NCBI GenBank assembly: GCA_013331535.1
Contig: DUGF01000018.1
Span: forward strand, 1 to 8,098
Direction: 5' to 3'
DNA: 8,098 nucleotides
DNA from: Microcaldota archaeon
GTDB taxonomy: Archaea > Micrarchaeota > Micrarchaeia > Anstonellales > Bilamarchaeaceae
In this document: positions 1-6,407 of the stretch, piece after piece
How positions within the stretch are numbered: position 1 is the first letter of the stretch
How the letters are laid out: each line of letters starts with the position of its first letter
Position numbers and translations under genes: made by a program
The notes under the pieces: model-generated
The model's input: the letters and a program-made list of their open reading frames with translations, nothing else
Databases searched by the model: none
Told to the model about the DNA's origin: nothing

Positions 1-63
1 GTCCTTCATGTCGGGACAAATGCCCTTGCCAATAAGCTCGGGCTGAAAAAAGTCCCGTGGTGA
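1..63 (+). CDS. 3' end of unidentified upstream gene (partial)
   Basis: Frame 1 is open from the first base to a TGA at 61-63, while the other two + strand frames are closed by stops. The visible C-terminus reads VLHVGTNALANKLGLKKVPW and then stop. I do not recognise the family; the stretch is too short to assign and has no catalytic signature I trust. The stop codon lies inside the GGTGA that should serve as ribosome binding site of the next gene, and only 9 nt separate stop and start. This arrangement suggests co-transcription and probably translational coupling with the RNA ligase. The gene starts upstream of the window. Confidence 0.6.
   Translation, partial: VLHVGTNALANKLGLKKVPW
59..63 (+). 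promoter_or_regulatory. Ribosome binding site of RNA ligase gene
   Basis: GGTGA, matching the archaeal anti-SD core, ends 9 nt before the ATG at 73 and contains the stop codon of the upstream gene. It supports that ATG as the start. Confidence 0.6.
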
Positions 64-72
64 ACTTCAGGT

Positions 73-1173
73 ATGTTAAATAAACTGGACAAGAAATTCC
101 TTGACGAAGCAAAGGCGCGCGGAAAACTTATTTTTCATTCTGAAGAAATACCCTACGCACGGTTCAGGGAAGACATTAGGAACGTTGTTCGTGGAACTGT
201 TGTTCTTGGAGACGGCAGCGACCGGGTTATTTTTGGTTTTCCGCACATTGCCAGGGTTTTCACGCTTGAAAAAGGAATAGTGCGAAATCTCAAATCCGAT
301 TCGTTTTATGCAGAAGAAAAGATAGACGGCTTCAATCTACGCGTTGCAAAAATCGGGAAAAAAACGTTTGCGTTCTCGCGCGGAGGTTTTGTAGACCCGT
401 TTTCAACGGAAAAAGTTCGCTCCGATTCGGTTGTTCCCGATTCATTCTTCCGCGATTACCCGGACTACGTTCTTTGCGGGGAAATGATCGGAAATACTCC
501 TTACACCCCACCAACAAAAGATTTTGACGTTCGATTTTTGGTGTTTGATATTGCCGACGACTCCGGAAACTATCTAGCTCCGCCAGAAAAATACGCGGTT
601 CTGAAAAAATACCATCTCGAAAGTGTTCCGCAACTCGGAAAATTCACAAAAAACCCGGAGAGCATCAAACGTTTGAAGGACGTCGTGCTTACCTTAAACA
701 AATCCCACAAGGAGGGGATGGTTCTCAAGGCCGATGACCGGAAATCTATAATAAAGTTCGTCACTCCAAATGCGGATATTGATGATATCGCACATAATGC
801 ACATCTTTTATTTGACATGCCAACAGGTTTCTTCCTTCAGCGGCTCTTGCGTTCTTCTATCTTCGTGAGTGAGTTCGGTTTAGATCAGAAAAAGTATGCA
901 AGCGAACTTGGCGATGCTTTCTCAGTGCGTCTTCTCTCTGCCCTTAAAGATGCTGAAGCAGGCAGCGGCGCTTTTGAAGAATTCGAAGTGCTTCTTTCAG
1001 ACAAGAAGACCTGGGATGGGGTAATGAAGCATATGAGCAAAGAAGTCAGGATAGAAATTCTATCCAACAGAGAAGAAAAAAGTGGCTCAACCCGCATCCG
1101 GTTCAAAAAAATCTACAAAAAGACGAGCAAAAAGCTGCATGGTGCTTTGAGTGGAAAAGGGCAGGAGGATTGA
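73..1173 (+). CDS. ATP-dependent RNA ligase, archaeal Rnl3 (Pab1020/MthRnl) type
   Basis: Joins RNA 5'-phosphate and 3'-hydroxyl ends through ligase-AMP and RNA-adenylate intermediates (known for the Pyrococcus and Methanothermobacter homologues, which can also circularise RNA). All nucleotidyltransferase motifs are visible in order: motif I KIDGFN with the lysine nucleophile at K83, motif Ia FSRGG (102-105 region), motif III YVLCGEMIG with E137, motif IIIa FLVFDI (155-160), motif IV EGMVLKA (214-220) and motif V IIKFVTP with K228. Residues 1-80 form the N-terminal module of this family, and the helical C-terminal part (about 240-366) would be the dimerisation/C-terminal domain. At 366 aa it is close to the usual 370-385 aa. 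The ATG at 73 is preceded by GGTGA at good spacing. The next gene overlaps its stop by 1 nt, and the partner PIN gene lies convergent 0.9 kb away. The enzyme is probably cytoplasmic. The C-terminal end is Lys-rich, which fits RNA binding. Confidence 0.93.
   Translation: MLNKLDKKFLDEAKARGKLIFHSEEIPYARFREDIRNVVRGTVVLGDGSDRVIFGFPHIARVFTLEKGIVRNLKSDSFYAEEKIDGFNLRVAKIGKKTFAFSRGGFVDPFSTEKVRSDSVVPDSFFRDYPDYVLCGEMIGNTPYTPPTKDFDVRFLVFDIADDSGNYLAPPEKYAVLKKYHLESVPQLGKFTKNPESIKRLKDVVLTLNKSHKEGMVLKADDRKSIIKFVTPNADIDDIAHNAHLLFDMPTGFFLQRLLRSSIFVSEFGLDQKKYASELGDAFSVRLLSALKDAEAGSGAFEEFEVLLSDKKTWDGVMKHMSKEVRIEILSNREEKSGSTRIRFKKIYKKTSKKLHGALSGKGQED
1163..1168 (+). promoter_or_regulatory. Ribosome binding site of nucleotidyltransferase gene
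   Basis: A perfect AGGAGG lies within the last codons of the RNA ligase. It is 4 nt from the ATG at 1173 but only 1 nt from the TTG at 1170, so it favours the ATG. Confidence 0.65.
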
Positions 1174-2069
1174 TGCGTATTGCAACCAAGGACAATGTGC
1201 GCGTAATTGCCTTTCTTAGCGAATTCACGAGTGTCCTCACTTCCAAATTTCCCAAAGGCATAGATTTTATCCTTTTGTTCGGGAGTGCCGCACGTGGCGA
1301 GTTCAGGGCAGGCATAAGCGATGTTGACCTGATAATCCAGGTAAAAAACGAAAGCGACATGGAAATGATAGAAACCTACTCGGAATCTGTTTTCTGGAAA
1401 CTCGATGAAAAATACAAAACACGCTTAGCGGAAATCTGCTCAACCAAACAATCAGATATTTTTGGTTCTGTTGAAAAATCCGTGAAGTTATACAAGCCAT
1501 TTGAGGTAATAGGGCCGAACCACATTGACTGGAAGAACTGCTCAATTACAACTCCCTCGCTTGGAGTATTGGCATCTATTGCTCCGGCATACCAGTTTGC
1601 AAAGAAAATAAAGGCAGAAGGTAAAATAATTTACGGGCGGAATATGCTTTCCGAAATCACGGTTCCATTCTCTTTTATAGATAAAATAAAAGGTGCGGTT
1701 ATCCCAATTCTCATCTCCATTGCATCCATATTGGTTTGCCTGCCATTTCCGGACAAGGGTTTGAAATATGGGCTTAAGGCCGTTCTGTATTCTGTTGATG
1801 ACCAGTTATATATTATTGATTCTGATTACAAAAAGAAGGCAGCCCTGAACCTGCATCTTTTAAGGTCAGAGCTTGGGGAGTATGGCAGCGTTCGCCTTGC
1901 AAAAGAAGCGCTTTATGCCAAAAAGAATTTTGATCAGATAAAAAAAGAATGGACCTATGCAGATAAGATTTCATTTTGCGGCCAGGCCTTAATTTTTATT
2001 TTATATAATAATCTGTTGAGTTTTCTCAGGTTTTTTGCAAAAGTTCTCAATCGGTTTCCCAACAGATAG
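1173..2069 (+). CDS. Nucleotidyltransferase-fold protein (Pol beta superfamily, MNT-like N-terminal domain)
   Basis: Residues about 30-57 (numbered from the ATG) hold the superfamily signature: FILLFGSAARG followed by SDVDLII. The metal-binding aspartates are D50 and D52 and the GS motif is at 37-38. A KIIYGRN segment near 152-158 is of the kind that closes many minimal nucleotidyltransferase domains. The remaining C-terminal 140 residues are mostly helical, with two strongly hydrophobic stretches (about 176-192 and 269-290) that could be buried helices or membrane contacts; I do not recognise this part. The superfamily transfers NMPs to RNA, protein or small molecules, so substrate is unknown. 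TGATG overlap with the RNA ligase stop and an AGGAGG inside the ligase gene imply translational coupling, so an RNA end is a reasonable guess for the substrate. A TTG at 1170 would add one Met but sits too close to the RBS. Confidence 0.8.
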   Translation: MRIATKDNVRVIAFLSEFTSVLTSKFPKGIDFILLFGSAARGEFRAGISDVDLIIQVKNESDMEMIETYSESVFWKLDEKYKTRLAEICSTKQSDIFGSVEKSVKLYKPFEVIGPNHIDWKNCSITTPSLGVLASIAPAYQFAKKIKAEGKIIYGRNMLSEITVPFSFIDKIKGAVIPILISIASILVCLPFPDKGLKYGLKAVLYSVDDQLYIIDSDYKKKAALNLHLLRSELGEYGSVRLAKEALYAKKNFDQIKKEWTYADKISFCGQALIFILYNNLLSFLRFFAKVLNRFPNR

Positions 2070-2113
2070 TTGGCAGATATTCAATCTCTTTCTGGTTTAT
2101 TCATGTTAATCCC

Positions 2114-2695
2114 TCACTTACCAGTACTTTTTCTTTTTAGCAGCGCACCAAACTTCGAAGCATTTATCCATTCGCATCCAAGATCATTTGCAAAATTAAG
2201 CACGCCTTCATCTGCTGAAACAAGTGTTGCATCCAGTTCCTTTGCAAGGAGAACAAGTTCAAAATCCTCCTTACTGTCAAGAATACCTGTTCGCATGGAA
2301 TCTCTGTATTTATCCCGTAATTTCGCAAGCTTCATATCATTATCCGGTCGATTATCCTTTGCGAATTCTTCCGCAAGTCTGAGTCCTTTATTTATTCTTA
2401 CCCTGACGTCCTCAACGAAATTGTAAAATACAGCTGCAGGCATATACATCGCATGCATGTTCGGAGATCTCTTTCGCACCACAAGCTCAAGCTCGTCGCA
2501 AGCCGCCCCGCCAGCAAAGTTCTTAAGTTCATGAATCACAGATGCAGGCATGAAAAATTCCACATTCTTCATTTTCGAAGCTTTTTTCAGGAATCCCATC
2601 ACTGCTGAAGGTGCGTCAGTTCCAAAATCTCCGCGCACATTCGGATTAACAAACAAACTTGTGTCAATTACGAATTTTTTTGAAGTTTTAGTCAT
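2114..2695 (-). CDS. PIN-domain RNA ligase partner protein (UPF0278 family)
   Basis: PIN-fold protein of the archaeal family that co-occurs with Pab1020-type RNA ligases (annotated elsewhere as RNA ligase partner, UPF0278; biochemical role not established to my knowledge). Strand 1 is KFVIDTSLF with acidic D11. A helix follows with IHELKNF (E56). D140 and D144 lie in LDSKEDFELVLLAKEL, and the final strand LVSADEGVLNFA has D162. Together these give the four-acid PIN nuclease constellation, so a Mg2+-dependent endoribonuclease activity is plausible. At 193 aa it is longer than a minimal PIN domain; the extra length lies mostly in the charged helical insert around 92-135. The ATG at 2695 has GGTGAT 3 nt upstream. 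It is convergent to the ligase/nucleotidyltransferase pair and lies 94 nt downstream of the membrane operon on the same strand, but has its own TATA box. It may cut RNA whose ends the ligase then joins (inference). Confidence 0.88.
   Translation of the reverse strand: MTKTSKKFVIDTSLFVNPNVRGDFGTDAPSAVMGFLKKASKMKNVEFFMPASVIHELKNFAGGAACDELELVVRKRSPNMHAMYMPAAVFYNFVEDVRVRINKGLRLAEEFAKDNRPDNDMKLAKLRDKYRDSMRTGILDSKEDFELVLLAKELDATLVSADEGVLNFANDLGCEWINASKFGALLKRKSTGK
2128..2138 (+). terminator. Possible oligo-T terminator for the RNA ligase operon
   Basis: TTTTTCTTTTT lies on the + strand about 60 nt past the nucleotidyltransferase stop, inside the 3' end of the convergent PIN gene. Archaeal RNA polymerase terminates at such U-runs without needing a hairpin. 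The 44 bp between the convergent stops (2070-2113) contain nothing else I can call. The tract also encodes Lys residues of the PIN protein, so it could be coincidental. Confidence 0.3.
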
Positions 2696-2698
2696 TTA

Positions 2699-2704
2699 AT
2701 CACC
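2699..2704 (-). promoter_or_regulatory. Ribosome binding site of PIN gene
   Basis: On the - strand GGTGAT precedes the ATG at 2695 with a 3 nt spacer (TAA). It is close to the archaeal consensus and supports this start. Confidence 0.6.
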
Positions 2705-2788
2705 AAGTATCCGCCACCCACGTTCTACCCCCAATCTAAAATCTACTGCCTAACATCTACCACCCAAGAGTCCACTCACCATCAAATA
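2705..2788 (-). other. Leader/intergenic region of PIN gene, G-rich with short repeats
   Basis: No gene is visible here. On the - strand it is rich in GG/GGG runs and carries GTAGAT twice (+ coordinates 2741-2746 and 2755-2760) plus a related TAGATT (2733-2738). GGGTGG occurs at both ends. If transcription starts about 26 bp from the TATA box, some 70 nt of this would be the 5' UTR. It could be a structured leader or just low-complexity spacer; I see no hairpin strong enough to name. Confidence 0.4.
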
Positions 2789-2789
2789 T

Positions 2790-2803
2790 CTATATAAGCT
2801 TTA
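2790..2803 (-). promoter_or_regulatory. Archaeal BRE/TATA promoter for PIN gene
   Basis: On the - strand the sequence reads TAAAGCTTATATAG: an A-rich BRE-like element directly before a TTATATA box. It lies about 100 bp upstream of the PIN start, with a predicted transcription start near 2768. It is made of the last codons (Ile-Lys-Leu-Ile-stop) of membrane protein D, so coding sequence and promoter overlap. Confidence 0.55.
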
Positions 2804-3788
2804 TTAACCCTCTTCCGACTTCAGGGATGTTTCCTCCGAACAGGCTTGTGCTGGATAACACAAATGTAAGAGTTATCGTAAGCGCCATAAGCGGGATAAG
2901 GCATATGCTGAGCGTGAGCTGTTTCACTACTTTACCGGATATAAATTCCGTTATTAGCGAAGTTGACTGCAGGTTTCTTTCTACCCAGGATTCCGCCTCT
3001 TTTATTTTTGCCTGGTCAAACATCCCGCTTGAACTTAGAGGATTGTCCTTTAGCACTGGTATCGCGCACCAGTCTCCGCTATAGTCCAGTACCATCAGAT
3101 CTGTCACTATATACGAAAGCGGGAATATGAAATACATTCCTATTGCAAATGCCATGACATATGCTCCGGCACCGCGTGTTGGGGGAAATGAGCGCATCAA
3201 TATCCCTGCAGGAAGAAGAATTGTAAGTGCGGTATATTTTACAAAATTTAAAATGTTCACAAAAAGATAGTATATGAATGTGTAGAATGTTATTGCATTC
3301 GTCGTGTTTGTTATTCTTTCGGTTACTGCCTTTACTGCAAATCCTGATGCTACCTCTGACATGAATATTTCGATATATGTGCTTGCCGCCATCTCATGGG
3401 GTATTGCTATAACATAAAGCGTTGCCATTGCTTTTTTCATACAGGCTACTTTCGGTTCCATAAGTGCCTTTGTCAATTCTATCATGGAAGTATCCTTTGT
3501 TGGGAGATTGCTCGCACCAATCGCATCCTTGGCTATGTCATTCATTATGCCCTCAAGAATTGGTTCCATTTCATTCAGAAATAACACAAGGAACAAAACC
3601 AGTATCACTGTTGATGCAGCGAAAACCATCTCGGCTTTTGCATTCTGTTCAAGGTTTTTCAGCTCAAAATATTTTGAAACCATCCACAGGATAGTCGCAG
3701 CAAACACTGATGCAATCGTTGCAAGAGCAACAGCGCCCATCCACTGTGGATCCGGAAGTGGTATGATCTCTCCTGCAAGAACGCTCAT
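2790..3788 (-). CDS. Polytopic membrane protein D of a four-paralogue operon (VirB6/CedA-like candidate)
   Basis: Last and shortest member, 332 aa. Visible parts: first membrane segment about 18-38, then AKAE (50-53) in a short charged loop; second segment about 55-72; an outer region about 73-165 with C116 and several amphipathic helices; third segment about 175-197 ending in ILMRS; R199-x-F-x-x-T204-R205-x-x-G208; fourth segment about 209-228 ending in FIFP; an outer loop with GDWC (238-241) and an acidic helix; last segment about 289-312; then the tail FGG...GLIKLI, two residues longer than in the siblings. Positive residues place the AKAE and TR loops inside, giving outside N-terminus, five segments and inside C-terminus. 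That is the topology reported for VirB6, but I see no diagnostic motif and function is inferred. The ATG has AGGTGGAT at 7 nt. The gap from gene C is 45 nt. Confidence 0.72.
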   Translation of the reverse strand: MSVLAGEIIPLPDPQWMGAVALATIASVFAATILWMVSKYFELKNLEQNAKAEMVFAASTVILVLFLVLFLNEMEPILEGIMNDIAKDAIGASNLPTKDTSMIELTKALMEPKVACMKKAMATLYVIAIPHEMAASTYIEIFMSEVASGFAVKAVTERITNTTNAITFYTFIYYLFVNILNFVKYTALTILLPAGILMRSFPPTRGAGAYVMAFAIGMYFIFPLSYIVTDLMVLDYSGDWCAIPVLKDNPLSSSGMFDQAKIKEAESWVERNLQSTSLITEFISGKVVKQLTLSICLIPLMALTITLTFVLSSTSLFGGNIPEVGRGLIKLI

Positions 3789-3795
3789 ATTTTTT

Positions 3796-3803
3796 ATCCA
3801 CCT
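3796..3803 (-). promoter_or_regulatory. Ribosome binding site of membrane protein D gene
   Basis: AGGTGGAT on the - strand, 7 nt before the ATG at 3788, is the strongest Shine-Dalgarno match in the operon. The 45 nt spacer around it is AT-rich. Confidence 0.65.
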
Positions 3804-3833
3804 GTTACTAATTATTTATCAATTAATTACTGC

Positions 3834-5009
3834 TTATATCAGCCTCGTTAAGCTGCTTATGTCTATTTCTTCGCCCATTGTCTTGCTTATGCCTTTTATT
3901 GCATGTATTATCAAAAGAATGTTAAATGCAGATGCAAGTCCAAGTATTATTACAATTCCTATAATCATCATTGGGAGTATGAGGATCATGTACATCGCCC
4001 CTCCGGTTCCGCCTTTGATTAGATTGACAATAAGGTTTCCAGTAGAATATTCCTGAACCGGACTTGGCGCTGAGCCTGGCGCTGGATTTGTCGGATCAGG
4101 CATGTTTCCGCTATAATCTCCGACAATCTCTTTTGGGAAATCCTTTAAATTCATCTTTGCCTTGTCAGAAATTATATTAAACACTGGCTTGGCATGAGCC
4201 CCCATATTTCCAATCGTATCTGTTGCGAAATTCTCCGTAGTTTCTCTCAATATCTCGCTGGTTATTACAGTTAGGGCAGGATATATGAACAAAAATCCTA
4301 TTCCAATTGCAATCAGCGTTCCGCCAATTCGTCTTGTTGGCGTGAAACATCGCATCATTATTCCAATCGGCAGATAATATTTCAAAAATCCAACGAGCGC
4401 GAATTCAAATACCACTTTCTGCGCATAGTTTGTTATGAATACTATTGCAAGGAAATTTGTTGCCTGATATAACACGTTTTTTATCGGAGCTCCAAGTCCT
4501 GCGCCGGGTGAGCTGACCAGTCCAAGACCCAGTGGTTTTGAAAATATCGTGGTGCTTGCAAGCATGTCAGCCTGCATTGCAAAGAAGTGGTTTGTGATCA
4601 TTACTCCTATAATTGCCTCTCCGTTATAATCGAAATAACCCATTGCCTCGCTGTACATATTCAGGTCTTTACTCGCGGATTCCGGGAATATCCACCCGAC
4701 TTTTATTTCGCAGAATCTTCCAACCATGAATGCTATTGCAATTATTATAATCGCCGTGACAAAAAGTTCGTTTACCTCGAATTTTGCATATGCGCTGAGT
4801 TCCTGGTTTCTGAACATGACTCCGAAAAGATATATTATTGCAAGTATTGCCGCTGATGCGGCAAGCGCGATACCTGCAATTCCCATCCAGTCCGGCAAGC
4901 CAAGGAGCCCCATTCCAGCTCCAATTCCTTTGAGTGTTGCCGAGTCTGTTGGTAGTGCTGGAAGTAATGCACTGCCTTTGCATATAACCTCGGTTATCTC
5001 AACTACCAT
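3834..5009 (-). CDS. Polytopic membrane protein C of the operon (VirB6/CedA-like candidate)
   Basis: A 391 aa paralogue of A, B and D. The N-terminal 38 residues carry a Cys (C10) and a Gly-rich stretch, followed by the first membrane segment (about 42-63). AKFE (75-78) follows, then the second segment (about 82-98) and an outer region (99-185) that includes FCEIKVGW and a Gly/Pro-rich patch near 159-175. The third segment (about 186-218) leads to R220-x-F-x-x-T225-R226-x-x-G229. The fourth segment (230-249) ends in FIYP. The second outer loop (about 250-335) ends in a Pro/Ser/Gly-rich linker (301-320) not seen in the siblings. The last hydrophobic region (338-370) is long enough for one bent or two helices. 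The tail is MGEE then ISSLTRLI. The ATG at 5009 has GAGATGAT 5 nt upstream, and the gap from gene B is 54 nt. Confidence 0.72.
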   Translation of the reverse strand: MVVEITEVICKGSALLPALPTDSATLKGIGAGMGLLGLPDWMGIAGIALAASAAILAIIYLFGVMFRNQELSAYAKFEVNELFVTAIIIIAIAFMVGRFCEIKVGWIFPESASKDLNMYSEAMGYFDYNGEAIIGVMITNHFFAMQADMLASTTIFSKPLGLGLVSSPGAGLGAPIKNVLYQATNFLAIVFITNYAQKVVFEFALVGFLKYYLPIGIMMRCFTPTRRIGGTLIAIGIGFLFIYPALTVITSEILRETTENFATDTIGNMGAHAKPVFNIISDKAKMNLKDFPKEIVGDYSGNMPDPTNPAPGSAPSPVQEYSTGNLIVNLIKGGTGGAMYMILILPMMIIGIVIILGLASAFNILLIIHAIKGISKTMGEEIDISSLTRLI

Positions 5010-5014
5010 ATCTT

Positions 5015-5022
5015 ATCATCTC
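5015..5022 (-). promoter_or_regulatory. Ribosome binding site of membrane protein C gene
   Basis: GAGATGAT on the - strand, one mismatch from GAGGTGAT, lies 5 nt before the ATG at 5009. The rest of the 54 nt spacer (5023-5063) shows nothing I can name. Confidence 0.5.
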
Positions 5023-5063
5023 GTTGTCCTTAACTCTCTACTACTCAACACCCACAATCCATT

Positions 5064-6377
5064 TCAAATCAATTTCACAAACGAAGTAAAGCTCACCTCT
5101 GAGCCGAAAAATCTCGCGATTTCCTTTGCCGCAGTGAGTGTTACGAATATGTTTATGAACGGAAGAATAATGCTCACGATTACGATGTAATATACCGCAC
5201 TTTTCACTATATCAAATACAAGGCTTATCACACCACCTATAAGTATCGGAACCGCTATCGAACCAACGAGCATCCCGAGGATTATCGCGGTTATCCCAGC
5301 CCCAAAAAGTCCTGTTGAAGTAAAGAAATTTTCCAGCAATGTATCGCTTGGGAGTACCACCGGAGAAGTTAGTTTGTATGCCTCCCAATTCATTATCATC
5401 ATTACCGGATAAACGATTACGAATGAGAACACCAATGCAAAGAGCGCGGTTCCCGCACTGCGGGTTTGGGGAAATGCACGAAGCAGCATTGCCGCAGGAA
5501 CAAATATTGCGAAAACCCATCTCTTTGTAAAGCACAGGATATAGAAGTGGGCAACCCATTCAACAAGAGTTGCCGATAAAAATTGTATCACGATCCCAAC
5601 GATATCTACAATCGGCTTTAACACAGGACCAACGTTGAATGAGAACATTGCCTTGAACGTTATTCCCACGTATATTGTTGCACTGTAAAGCGTGTGTAGC
5701 CACATATTAAACAACAAAAGAGACGAAAGATTACTTGCTATCTGGTAAGTCATATATTGCGTATATATCATCGCAGCGTCTATTATCGAAGTAGTCTGTT
5801 TGTATATGGCGTCTTCTGCAAGTTCTGAGCCCGGGGAGATTTTGATAGTGAACCATATATTCATTGTGACCATTATTCCTATGATAAAAACTGCCAGGAA
5901 TATCGTCATCAGCGTCTGCCACCATTCCTCTCGGGCTATTGAAAGAAGTTGCGGTGATTGAAGTGCCTGGCCAACAAGATATAATACAGCGATTGCCAGA
6001 AAGATTATTCCTGCTGCGTATATCGCATAGGAAAGCATGCTGGCATATTTTCCAGCGTCAAATTCTCCCTTTGCCTTTGCAGCCTTTGGGGCAGTATCTT
6101 CTGCCCATGCATCCTCGCATTGTATCATGTTAAGCGGTCCGGAAATAGTCTTGAATGCCCAACCTCCGATATTCTTGTGTCCTTCGATAGAGTAAGATGA
6201 GATAACCTGACTTGAATCCTCGTATGTTTCCCAATTGTTTGGGTCGCTTGGGGTTGTGGGTTGTGCGAATGTAAAGTTACTTAGAATAAGGATGATAATG
6301 ACTGGCAAAAGCACTGCTAGTGTGGGTATCCCTGTTTCGGATCGCCAGGTTTTTCCGGTTGTTTTTGTTTCGCTCAT
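5064..6377 (-). CDS. Polytopic membrane protein B with signal peptide (VirB6/CedA-like candidate)
   Basis: 437 aa from the ATG at 6377. The start is chosen for its GGATGAT RBS; a GTG at 6389 would add four residues. It is the only sibling with a clear signal peptide: a charged N-terminus, a hydrophobic core ending in LILSNFTFA (about 20-38), then probable cleavage before QP. An exported segment of about 70 residues follows, with NMIQC (C87) and an Ala/Lys-rich stretch. The shared core is next: membrane segment (about 115-135), A148-R149-x-E151, a second segment (about 156-171), an outer region with many aromatic helices (to about 255), and hydrophobic helices leading to R300-x-F-x-x-T305-R306-x-x-G309. 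The fourth segment ends in VYP. A short outer loop and two hydrophobic stretches (about 362-384 and 394-416) follow, then the tail FFGSE...FVKLI. The mature N-terminus would be outside, as inferred for the siblings. Confidence 0.72.
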   Translation of the reverse strand: MSETKTTGKTWRSETGIPTLAVLLPVIIILILSNFTFAQPTTPSDPNNWETYEDSSQVISSYSIEGHKNIGGWAFKTISGPLNMIQCEDAWAEDTAPKAAKAKGEFDAGKYASMLSYAIYAAGIIFLAIAVLYLVGQALQSPQLLSIAREEWWQTLMTIFLAVFIIGIMVTMNIWFTIKISPGSELAEDAIYKQTTSIIDAAMIYTQYMTYQIASNLSSLLLFNMWLHTLYSATIYVGITFKAMFSFNVGPVLKPIVDIVGIVIQFLSATLVEWVAHFYILCFTKRWVFAIFVPAAMLLRAFPQTRSAGTALFALVFSFVIVYPVMMIMNWEAYKLTSPVVLPSDTLLENFFTSTGLFGAGITAIILGMLVGSIAVPILIGGVISLVFDIVKSAVYYIVIVSIILPFINIFVTLTAAKEIARFFGSEVSFTSFVKLI

Positions 6378-6380
6378 TTT

Positions 6381-6387
6381 ATCATCC
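6381..6387 (-). promoter_or_regulatory. Ribosome binding site deciding the start of membrane protein B
   Basis: GGATGAT lies 3 nt before the ATG at 6377, whereas nothing SD-like precedes the alternative GTG at 6389. This supports the shorter 437 aa product. Confidence 0.45.
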
Positions 6388-6407
6388 ACACATCTAGAGT
6401 GCCATAA

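Noticed and set aside
2070..2426. 118-codon + strand frame right after the nucleotidyltransferase stop
   Set aside because: It starts with a non-ATG codon, has no RBS and is fully antisense to the well-supported PIN gene.
2750..2782. 10-codon leader ORF on the - strand upstream of the PIN gene
   Set aside because: Its ATG at 2782 lies upstream of the transcription start expected from the TATA box near 2794, and it has no RBS.
3484..4056. 190-codon open frame on the + strand across the C/D gene boundary
   Set aside because: It lies antisense to two membrane genes that have ribosome binding sites, shared motifs and paralogues. The open frame follows from the biased codons of hydrophobic proteins, and its product matches nothing I recognise.
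4726..5190. 154-codon + strand open frame rich in Ile/Ser/Ala
   Set aside because: It is a mirror of genes B and C. No SD precedes it and its composition is that of an antisense frame of membrane segments.
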